A stretch of DNA of 18,668 nucleotides from assembly GCA_036257535.1 (NCBI GenBank), contig DATAFJ010000199.1:1-18668 (forward strand), in the 5' to 3' direction. The notes beneath the pieces are model-generated. The model was given only the letters and a program-made list of their open reading frames with translations. It ran no database searches and was not told where the DNA came from. This stretch comes from DATAEE01 sp036257535 (GTDB lineage Bacteria; Acidobacteriota; Vicinamibacteria; Vicinamibacterales; 2-12-FULL-66-21). The translations under genes and the position numbers were made by a program. Each line of letters begins with the position of its first letter. Position 1 is the stretch's first letter. Positions 6,536 through 13,914 of this stretch are shown here, piece by piece.

Positions 6536-8370
6536 GGAACGCCTTCATCCTCGCATCGCTCCTGGCGACGCTCATTGCCTGCGGCGGTGGTAACGGCGGC
6601 GGTGGGAACAACGACGGCGGGAATACGCCGCCGCCGGGCGGCGGGACGGCGCAGAATCCGTGCGCGACGGTGAGTCTGGAGGCCGACGTCCAGGAACCAG
6701 ACACTGGACGTTCTGGTTTCACCGGAGCAGGGCCGCGAAAGAACGGCCCCGACCCTGGTGGGCGGTGGCGCGTGCTCGATGCTATCTGGGCGCACCGCGC
6801 GGCTCGGCTGCGGGGACAGTCCATTGTGGCGGCGCCGCCGTCACACACCGTCGACGTCGGCGACATCGCCGTGCTCCAGGATCAAGGCGACCTCGCGCTC
6901 ACCGCGAACCGCTTCGACCTGCAAGGCAGCGGCTTGCGGTTTACGCGCAACGCCGCTGGAGGATATGACGTTCAGCGCATCGACGCGACGTTCCGGCAGC
7001 CGCTTGGCAACGCGTTGACTCTGAGCGATGACGACAGCGCGCAGGCGACCGTGCCGTTCGGATTTTCCTTCTACGGTCGATCGCAAACGCGCGCCTTCGT
7101 CAACTCGGACGGCAACGTCACGTTCGAGGAGGCCGACAGCGCCAGCACGGAGCGCAACATCGCCAGACTGCTGACCGGGCCGCCCCGCGTCGCGCCGTTC
7201 CTCGCCGACCTCGATCCTTCGGCGGGCGGCAGGGTCTTCGCCAACGCGGCAGCAAGCCAGTTCACGGTCACCTGGTGCAATGTCCGTGGGTTCGAATCGA
7301 GTCAGACGGCGACCGTTCAAGCGACGATGTTGCCGGACGGATCGGTCGAGATGAAGTTCGCCGAGGGCATCAGCCTCGACGATGCGATTGTCGGTATCTC
7401 GCCCGGCCGGACCAGCAGTTTCCATCCAGACGATTTGACGGCGGGGTCATCCTCCCCTGACAGCAACACCGCGGTGGGCGAGCGCTTCTCCGCCACGAGT
7501 CAGCTGGACATCGTCGCGGTGGCGCAGACGTTCTATCGTTCGCATCCCGATCTGTTCGACCAGCTGGTGGTATGGACGGATGCGCCACTCCTGCGGCGTG
7601 GAGCATTTGCCGTCGAGACCAGCGTTGCGAACGAGGTCAGCGGCATCGGGCTCGACTTGTTCGATCTGTCCCGCGACTTCGGCAGCGGCGGCCGCCTGCG
7701 CAGCATGGTTAACATGGATAACCTAGCCAAGTACCCGGACAACCCGGTCGACCCGGTGCCCGGCATCCGGCCGAATACCACGGTGAGCGTCCTCGGCCAG
7801 GAGGTGGGACATCGCTGGCTGGCGTTCCTCCGGTTCCGCGCGCCGAACGGCACTACCTCCGACGACCTGCTCGGCCGGGACCGGTCGCACTGGAGCTTCT
7901 TCTTCGACTCCGACGCGTCGGTCATGGAAGGGAACAACATCGAGGATCTCGGCGGCGGGTCGTTCCGGACGACGGCCGTGGTCCAGCGGTACAGCCTGCT
8001 CGACCAGTACGCGATGGGGCTCGTCTCGGAGGCGGAGGTCCCATCGTTCTTCTTCGTGGAAAGCCCCACCAACATGTCAGCCGTCCGGCAGCGCGAGGAC
8101 GCACCGGAGGTCGGCATCACGTTCAACGGCACACGCCGCGGGGTGCTCATCCAGGACGTCGTCGCGGCGCTGGGGCCGCGGCGGCCGACATCGGCCGAAT
8201 CGGCTCGCGTGCATCGCCAGGCGTTCGTTTACGTGGTCAGCCGCGGTCAGACGGCGCAGCCGGCCGCGATCGAGAAGATGGACCGGATCCGGCGCCAGTG
8301 GGAGACGTTCTTTCTCGAGGCGACCGCCCGCCGCATGCGTGCTGAAACGACGCTGCAGCCGCCGAGTTAG
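6505..8370 (+). CDS. Lipoprotein with nidogen-like domain and degenerate zinc-protease-like region
   Basis: A 621-residue exported lipoprotein. A lipobox LIAC (Cys26) follows a hydrophobic stretch. Then comes a Gly/Asn/Pro-rich linker (27-48) and a poorly typed segment to about 115. Residues 180-300 resemble a nidogen-like (NIDO) domain: 'VPFGFSFYGRSQTRAFVNSD', then a 'RVAPFLADLDPS' strand and 'TVTWCNV'. Residues 335-610 look like a secreted metallopeptidase region: 'VLGQEVGHRWLAFLRF' (429-444), 'HWSFFFDSDASVMEGN' and 'YSLLDQYAMGLVSEAEVPSF'. A zinc protease would have HExxH, but here the first ligand is Gln (QEVGH, 432-436). Activity is therefore doubtful, or it uses another metal site. It is probably anchored facing the periplasm or cell surface. 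ATG 6505 is the only sensible start, though it has no ribosome binding site. The gene converges on the minus-strand operon with 7 bp between stops. Confidence 0.85.
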   Translation: MIRWSDRQIRWNAFILASLLATLIACGGGNGGGGNNDGGNTPPPGGGTAQNPCATVSLEADVQEPDTGRSGFTGAGPRKNGPDPGGRWRVLDAIWAHRAARLRGQSIVAAPPSHTVDVGDIAVLQDQGDLALTANRFDLQGSGLRFTRNAAGGYDVQRIDATFRQPLGNALTLSDDDSAQATVPFGFSFYGRSQTRAFVNSDGNVTFEEADSASTERNIARLLTGPPRVAPFLADLDPSAGGRVFANAAASQFTVTWCNVRGFESSQTATVQATMLPDGSVEMKFAEGISLDDAIVGISPGRTSSFHPDDLTAGSSSPDSNTAVGERFSATSQLDIVAVAQTFYRSHPDLFDQLVVWTDAPLLRRGAFAVETSVANEVSGIGLDLFDLSRDFGSGGRLRSMVNMDNLAKYPDNPVDPVPGIRPNTTVSVLGQEVGHRWLAFLRFRAPNGTTSDDLLGRDRSHWSFFFDSDASVMEGNNIEDLGGGSFRTTAVVQRYSLLDQYAMGLVSEAEVPSFFFVESPTNMSAVRQREDAPEVGITFNGTRRGVLIQDVVAALGPRRPTSAESARVHRQAFVYVVSRGQTAQPAAIEKMDRIRRQWETFFLEATARRMRAETTLQPPS

Positions 8371-8377
8371 GTGCCCG

Positions 8378-10453
8378 TCAGCGGTCGCTCCACGCGAGGC
8401 GATCGAGGCCCTCACGCGCCGACGTCTCGAACGGCCCGCCGATCTTCAGGTACCGGCGGTAGTACTGCGCGGCGGCTCGCCGGTCCTCCTCGTTGGCGAC
8501 CCAGGCGCGCGCCGCCCGGGCATACCGGCGCGACCGGTAGTACCGCATCTCGTGCGCCTTGCCGAGATTGAAACAGGCAATCGCGTCGGCCTCGTCGATC
8601 TCGAGCGCCTTTCGAAACGACTCGATCGCATCGTCGAGTGCGCCGCGACTCGTTTGCACGACGCCCAGGGCGTTGAGGACCTCGGTATCGTGCGGCCAGC
8701 GCCGCGCCGCCTCCCGAAGGATCGCAACGGCGGAACCGTACTCCTTCAACTGCAGGTACCCGTCGACGAGGTCGAAGTAGACCGCCTCGAACTCCGGCGC
8801 TTGCGCCCGGACGCGCTCCCAGGCCTGCACCGCCTCGCGATAGCCGCCGAGGCCATACTCACTCTGCCCCAGGGCGTAATGAACCCACGCGGGCGAGTCC
8901 GGCGCCGCGGCGTCGCGAAAGGCGAGGCGCGCCCCGTCCAGATCGCCGCGCTGATAGAGGCTCCATGCGAGGCGCGCCCGATCGTCGACCGTCCCCGCGG
9001 CCTGAAGATGCTGGATCTTCGCCGAGGCGTCGGGACGAAGGCGGAGCTGTGTACCGCCGGGCGCGGTCGCCGGCGCCGTGGAAACGCCCGGGGCCGTCGT
9101 GGGCGGTGACGGTGCCAGCTCCGGTGTCGCGCTGCCTGGGAGGGCTGGTATTCCAACCTCCACTGGCTCCCTCGGCGCCGGCGCGTGACGAGCGGGAGCC
9201 GGCGCGCGCGCCAGCAGCGCCGGTAACCTGTCAGCCGCAACGTATCCGCGCCGCGCTCGAACCGACAGGCCCGGTCGTCTGACCTTTAATTCAATCCGCC
9301 GGAACGATCCATCAAGCGCGGCGTTCGTGGGGCTGTAGGCGAGCACATAGTACGTGCCTGCGTCGCGCGCGATCTCGTCGAGCCCCGCGCCGAGACGATT
9401 CGTGTTGCGGATGACGAAGCCACCGGTGTCGATCGCGAGGCTGTTCGCGCCATCCTGCGACGAGTCGACATCGAGGCTTCCGAACTGCGACAGCGTCGGC
9501 CCCGGCATCGGCGCCGCCGGATCGTGGCTCGCAGGCGATCGATCCAGGCCGCGGGCGTCGAGTGTAAAGATGGTGATGCCAGATCGCGCGGCTCGGCTGA
9601 TAACCTCACGAAGCCCCGCAATGGATCGGTCGGCGAGAAAACCCTCAGTCACGAGCACGACGGTCTTTCGACCCTCGATGCGAGCCAGGCCGGCCGCCGT
9701 AGCGGCGAGCAGTCGGAGTGTGCGGTTCGTCCTCGCCTGAACCTCTCGCGCGATCCGCTGTGCCTTTTCAATTACAAACGGCTGACAATCATCCGGCTCT
9801 CGACACTGGTCCGGCGTTTCCGCCATGGCGCGCTTGATCGCTTCGGCGGCTGCCAGTCGGTCGCCGCCATCGATGCGTACGGCCTCATCCTCGCCGGCGA
9901 GCCGCGGCCAGCTTTGAAGATCGAAGCGCCGTGTTCCGGTGTCACTCCTTGGCCGCGCCGAACGCAGACGGCCAAGGAGCGCTTCGCGGCTCGTCGTCAG
10001 CTCGCCACCGGCCATCGCTCCGTTCAGGACGATGCCGCCGACATCGCCCGTCTCCAAGTGCCCGAAGATGAACCTCTCGAGCGCCGCCTGAGCGCGCTTG
10101 AAAGACCCGGGCTGCAGATGTTCGTCGTCGAAGACCCAGATGAAGACGCGGGGTACGCCGGCGATCCGGTCGACGCCGGTCGCGACCGGCGCGTTGGACA
10201 CATCGCGCGCGTTGCGGCGGTCGACAAGATACACGGCCTCGAGCTTCTGCGGCCTGGCGTCTTCGAGGATCACGAAGTCCTCGGCGCCAAGGTCGTAAAC
10301 GAAGCGGCCGCGATCATCGACGACGGTGGCGTCGACCTGGACGAGGCTCGTCGAGGTTCGGAAGGTCGGCTGATTCTGAGTCGGCTGCCGGGCGCGCGCG
10401 TCGGATCCGACGAGCGCGCTCGCGACGACAAACGCAGCGGTCCGCCGGGTCAT
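8378..10453 (-). CDS. VWFA-related Acidobacterial domain protein with C-terminal TPRs
   Basis: A 691-residue exported protein and the last gene of the minus-strand cluster. The ATG at 10453 begins a signal peptide (MTRRTAAFVVASALVG). The frame stays open upstream to 10753 but overlaps the previous gene and reads as non-coding. A GGAGG lies 22 bp before this ATG, farther than usual. Residues 30-405 match the acidobacterial VWFA-related domain: 'LVQVDATVVDDRGRFVYDL', 'VFIWVFDDEHL', 'GRKTVVLVTEGF', 'TYYVLAYSPTN', and a closing 'VRRPGLSVRARRGYVA'. The canonical metal-site DxSxS is not present (FDDEHL). A Pro/Ala-rich linker (410-468) leads to about four to five TPRs (490-670). Two cysteines (217 and 223) may form a disulfide. 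The role is unknown. Von Willebrand A folds and TPRs both mediate protein contacts, so a periplasmic scaffold is likely. No terminator is seen before the converging lipoprotein gene. Confidence 0.88.
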   Translation of the reverse strand: MTRRTAAFVVASALVGSDARARQPTQNQPTFRTSTSLVQVDATVVDDRGRFVYDLGAEDFVILEDARPQKLEAVYLVDRRNARDVSNAPVATGVDRIAGVPRVFIWVFDDEHLQPGSFKRAQAALERFIFGHLETGDVGGIVLNGAMAGGELTTSREALLGRLRSARPRSDTGTRRFDLQSWPRLAGEDEAVRIDGGDRLAAAEAIKRAMAETPDQCREPDDCQPFVIEKAQRIAREVQARTNRTLRLLAATAAGLARIEGRKTVVLVTEGFLADRSIAGLREVISRAARSGITIFTLDARGLDRSPASHDPAAPMPGPTLSQFGSLDVDSSQDGANSLAIDTGGFVIRNTNRLGAGLDEIARDAGTYYVLAYSPTNAALDGSFRRIELKVRRPGLSVRARRGYVAADRLPALLARAPAPARHAPAPREPVEVGIPALPGSATPELAPSPPTTAPGVSTAPATAPGGTQLRLRPDASAKIQHLQAAGTVDDRARLAWSLYQRGDLDGARLAFRDAAAPDSPAWVHYALGQSEYGLGGYREAVQAWERVRAQAPEFEAVYFDLVDGYLQLKEYGSAVAILREAARRWPHDTEVLNALGVVQTSRGALDDAIESFRKALEIDEADAIACFNLGKAHEMRYYRSRRYARAARAWVANEEDRRAAAQYYRRYLKIGGPFETSAREGLDRLAWSDR

Positions 10454-10503
10454 GCTTGAGATGAGGGCACGGAAACCTCCGGCTTCGGGCCGGCCGGGTC
10501 CGG

Positions 10504-11301
10504 TTATCGCGTCGACACGTCTGCGATCGTCAGGTTGAACTTCTTTTTTCCCACCGGCGCCAGAAACGCCAGCTTCGAGCCGTCCTCGCTCCATGCCGGC
10601 AGGCGCGCATCCTTGAGCTGCGGGATCTCCTGCTTGCGCCCTTCGACGTCCATGATGAGGAACCGCCCGTTCTTGTTCACGAACGCGAGCACGCCCAGCT
10701 TTGCGGGGGCCCAGCCGAACGTCAGGCCGGGGATCACCGGTTGGTTGACCCACTCGCCGACCAACTCCCCCTTGAAGCGCAGAAAGTAGGTCGTCACGCT
10801 CTGACTCTGCTGGGCACTGGACGCGACATCTTCCGGGCTTGCGCCCGTGCCCGTGCTGCCCAGGCCGCCAGTCGCGCCGCCGCCCGGGTCACCGCGGGCA
10901 AGGCCGCCGCCCATGGGTGCTGCCGTGCTACGTACGATGCCCTGTTTGGACTCAACTTCGATCTGTGCGGTCGGCTGCTCCGGCGCGGACCTGTTTGCCT
11001 TCCAGGCCCAGTACTTAGCCGCCCATGCAGGCTCCGCCTCGATCGCCTTCAATGCCGCGCCCGGCTCCCGCCGCACACTGAAGTGCTTGGCCTTCAGGAC
11101 ACCTGCCTTATCGCTCTTCGCGACCTGCAGGTAGAGCTCCGAACCGTCGGGCGACCAGGCCAGCCTGTACGGATCGCCACCCAGTTTGCCCACATCGAGC
11201 TCCAGTACGACGGTTGGCGGCGACACCACGACGCGCGTTGCTTCGGTTAGCGTGGCGGCCTGAGCCGCGAACGCGAGCATGAGCGAGATAACGCATTGCA
11301 T
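10504..11301 (-). CDS. Exported hypothetical protein with WD40-like (PD40) repeats
   Basis: About 265 residues with a signal-like start (MQCVISLMLAFAAQA). ATG 11301 is preferred because ggGAG lies 8 bp upstream. ATG 11316, one base after the preceding stop, is also possible and would add five residues and suggest translational coupling. Two PD40-type motifs are clear, 'YRLAWSPDGSELYLQ' near the N-terminus and 'LPAWSEDGSKLAFLAP' near the C-terminus. 'LTFGWAPAKLGVLAFVNKNG' adds a third blade-like unit. A Gly-rich low-complexity stretch splits the protein in the middle. Three blades are too few for a full propeller, so it may be incomplete, may oligomerise, or may adopt another fold. It sits between the two VWFA/TPR genes and is probably co-transcribed with them. 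The function is not recognisable. Confidence 0.82.
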   Translation of the reverse strand: MQCVISLMLAFAAQAATLTEATRVVVSPPTVVLELDVGKLGGDPYRLAWSPDGSELYLQVAKSDKAGVLKAKHFSVRREPGAALKAIEAEPAWAAKYWAWKANRSAPEQPTAQIEVESKQGIVRSTAAPMGGGLARGDPGGGATGGLGSTGTGASPEDVASSAQQSQSVTTYFLRFKGELVGEWVNQPVIPGLTFGWAPAKLGVLAFVNKNGRFLIMDVEGRKQEIPQLKDARLPAWSEDGSKLAFLAPVGKKKFNLTIADVSTR

Positions 11302-11317
11302 GGCCTGTGCTCCCATT

Positions 11318-13882
11318 TCACGGACGGTCCAGACGCGCGAGCCGCTCGAGCAGCTCGGGCGAGGTGGGACGTGCCAAAAGGCCGGAACGCACCGCCTGCA
11401 GGGCGAGCGCCGGCTCCGACAGCCGGATGAACGTGTCCGCCAGGGCCAGATGGGCAGGGAGGAGCGTCGGATCCAGTCGGGCGGCGTTCCGCCAGGCGCC
11501 GATGGCAGCCCGATCGTCGCCGCCGCCCGCGTACGCCCACCCGAGGAGGAATGCGATCTGTGGGTTCAGCGGCTCGAGCTCGGCGGCGGCCTGCAATGCG
11601 GCGGCCGCGCCCTTGAACTCACGTCGTGCATGAAGCGCGAGGCCGTGCAATAGGAGCCCACCGCCGCTTCGCTCGCCCGATCCAAGGGTTTCTTCGACCT
11701 TGTTCCACGCTCCGTCGAGGGCCAGCGTCGCCGCGCGCGCGACCGTCTCCGAGGTCGCGTTGCGGCGGGTCGCGTCCAGCACTAGGCGCGTCACTTCCCC
11801 CTGCAGCACGTCGGCCGGATCGATCGAGACCGCGATGGACCCCACCGGCGGCGATCCGTCATGCACCTGGACTTCGCGCAGCAACTCCGCGACGGTCTCG
11901 TTCCGTGCGCGAACGATCGCTTTGGCGACGTACTCTCCGGGGGGTACGGCGCCGAGAGGAAGCGCCATTCGCGCCACGCGCTGCGCACCCGTGTCTTTCT
12001 CGTTCGGCTCGAGCAGATCGGCGTGGACCGACGTCACGGCGCTGCCGGCGCCGATCGGCAGCAACTCGAGCGTGACGCTCGCGTCCTGCAACCCGGCGGC
12101 CGTGCGACTGTACAGCTCGATCGTGCCCTCGAGGATTTCGCCGACACTAGCGCTAGCGCGGACGGGCAAGCCGTTGGACGCCGATCCGATGATGAGATCG
12201 CTGGCGCTCAGATCTCGCGACGCAAGCGGCCTGACCTCGAATCGGCGGTCGGCGCTGCCCACAAGACCGTTCGGCTCGCGCACGACCACGCGCATCAGGT
12301 AACCGCCCGGCGGCAGCTCGAACTGCACACGATAGGAGCTCGTACCGGTGGTGGCGCCGGGCCGGGCGGCCTGCGGCAAGGCAACGGTGTCGGTACCGCT
12401 CGCCGCCACCTGACCGTCGGCTGCGCGTCGGACGACGAAGATCACGTCGGCCACGCCCGCGCGGCTGCCGGCGGCTATGGGCAGCTCAACGGCCAGGCTC
12501 AACACGACCCGCTGCACCGCCGGCGAAGCGCTGCCCAGGACGTAGGTCGTGAGCTCGATCGGAAGCCCCTGCTGGGGAAACGGCGCGCCGAGGGCTCGAT
12601 CGATGGCCCGTCGCCGATCGGCTGGCGAAGTGTCGGGCGTCGTAAGGCTGTAGCCGGTGCGCGTGCTGACCTGCGCACCGTGACGTCGCACCGTCACCTT
12701 GACGCGATGATATCCGTCACGCTGCTTTGCCGCACCCGGCGAAGGCGCAAATCCGACGACGTAATAATCCTGGGACGCGTCGGCGATACGATCCAGCGTG
12801 CGATCGAGCGCGCTCCCGGAGTCTGGAGCGAGCCTGCCGTCGGTTTCGACCGCCAGGGTTGCCAGCGGCTCGAGGCGACTCTGAATCTCGTCCTGGTGCT
12901 CGCCTCCTACAGGCTCGGCCGACCCGACGAGATCGGCGCGGCGGTTCAGATCGAGGGCGTAAACGACGCAGTAGCTCTCGGCCGCCGCCGCCGCCGCCCG
13001 TTCCAGCTCGCGCGTGACTTCATCGGTGTAGAAACCCTCCGAGAGGAGCACTAGCGCCTTGCGGCCTTCTATCCCACGCAGCTCGCGCATCAGGTCCGAC
13101 AGGATGACAAGAAAGCGGCGCGCCTCTTCGTCGGCCCGGGCGGCAATCGTGCGCGCGTCCTCGACGACGAGTTGGGCGAAGTCGCTTCCGCCGGCAGCCG
13201 TGCCCGTCGTCTGCCGCAGCCCACCGCGCAGCACATCGGTGGCAGCCTGCTGCGCAAGGTCGTTGGCGACGCGCGCGAGCACCGACTGGTTGCCGCGTCG
13301 GATCTCATACGCCTCGTGAACGCTCATCGTGCCGAGCACCCCGTAGCCCACGCGCTCCAACGATCCGCGCACCCGTGCAAGCTCCTCTCCGACACGACCG
13401 ATGTCGGCCGTGAACGGCAGCTGAGGTCCAGGGCCAGGGAGGGCGTACAGCGCGACGCGGTCGCCGGGTCGGATGCGCGTCTTGAGGAACTGCTCCGCGG
13501 CGCGCCGGGCGCGCTGCTCGTTGCCCGTCGTGATGTGGTGCTGATCAAACACGAGGACGTACAGGTGTCCACGCGGCGCACCGCGGTTGGTCGACACCTC
13601 GCCCGCAATCGTGCGCCGCGCGACCTCGACGTAGCTGCCGGCCGGCTCGGCGATGTGTTGGAAGAGCAGGATGGGACGGCTCTGGCCGTCCTCGATCACC
13701 TCGACCTCATCGCGACGAAGATCCCCGATGGGACGACCCTGATCGTCGGTTACTCGTACATCGAGTCGGACGATCTCGATACCGGACTTGAACACCGGCG
13801 TGTCCGCCTGCGGCTGTGCGCCGGCCGACGTGGCGACGAGCGCCGCGATCGCCTGCACAAGAAGGAGACGGCGGAAGGCCAT
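11318..13882 (-). CDS. Large VWFA-related Acidobacterial domain protein with C-terminal TPRs
   Basis: An 854-residue exported protein. The ATG at 13882 gives a signal peptide (MAFRRLLLVQAIAALVATSA, then GAQ) but has only a weak ribosome binding site. Residues 33-412 form the VWFA-related domain: 'VRLDVRVTDDQGRPIGDL', 'LYVLVFDQHHI', 'GRKALVLLSEGFY', 'DYYVVGFAPSPG', and a closing arginine-rich strand with 'TRTGY'. The metal-site DxSxS is replaced by DQHHI. Residues 430-700 contain several beta-rich segments ('QFELPPGGYLMRVVVREPNG', 'VPPGEYVAKAIVRARNE') that suggest sandwich domains. Two to four TPRs fill 735-850 ('FLLGWAYAGGGDDRAAIGAW', 'ALADTFIRLSEPALALQAV'). It is paralogous to the gene at 8378-10453 but longer because of the middle region. 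It lies 32 bp downstream of a sulfatase-like gene and ends one base before the next possible start, so an operon is likely. The role is unknown. Confidence 0.9.
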   Translation of the reverse strand: MAFRRLLLVQAIAALVATSAGAQPQADTPVFKSGIEIVRLDVRVTDDQGRPIGDLRRDEVEVIEDGQSRPILLFQHIAEPAGSYVEVARRTIAGEVSTNRGAPRGHLYVLVFDQHHITTGNEQRARRAAEQFLKTRIRPGDRVALYALPGPGPQLPFTADIGRVGEELARVRGSLERVGYGVLGTMSVHEAYEIRRGNQSVLARVANDLAQQAATDVLRGGLRQTTGTAAGGSDFAQLVVEDARTIAARADEEARRFLVILSDLMRELRGIEGRKALVLLSEGFYTDEVTRELERAAAAAAESYCVVYALDLNRRADLVGSAEPVGGEHQDEIQSRLEPLATLAVETDGRLAPDSGSALDRTLDRIADASQDYYVVGFAPSPGAAKQRDGYHRVKVTVRRHGAQVSTRTGYSLTTPDTSPADRRRAIDRALGAPFPQQGLPIELTTYVLGSASPAVQRVVLSLAVELPIAAGSRAGVADVIFVVRRAADGQVAASGTDTVALPQAARPGATTGTSSYRVQFELPPGGYLMRVVVREPNGLVGSADRRFEVRPLASRDLSASDLIIGSASNGLPVRASASVGEILEGTIELYSRTAAGLQDASVTLELLPIGAGSAVTSVHADLLEPNEKDTGAQRVARMALPLGAVPPGEYVAKAIVRARNETVAELLREVQVHDGSPPVGSIAVSIDPADVLQGEVTRLVLDATRRNATSETVARAATLALDGAWNKVEETLGSGERSGGGLLLHGLALHARREFKGAAAALQAAAELEPLNPQIAFLLGWAYAGGGDDRAAIGAWRNAARLDPTLLPAHLALADTFIRLSEPALALQAVRSGLLARPTSPELLERLARLDRP

Positions 13883-13914
13883 GGGACTCGGTCAGGACGA
13901 GATGTTCGATTCTA

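Noticed and set aside
9524..10459. Plus-strand open frame of 311 codons
   Set aside because: A shadow of the second VWFA/TPR gene, with no ribosome binding site or recognisable fold.
10454..10753. N-terminal extension of the second VWFA/TPR protein
   Set aside because: It overlaps the PD40 gene, has a non-coding composition, and the signal peptide begins at the ATG at 10453.
11861..13054. Plus-strand open frame of 397 codons
   Set aside because: Antisense to the large VWFA/TPR gene, whose motifs are clear on the minus strand. The plus-strand product is Arg/Ala-rich without any motif.
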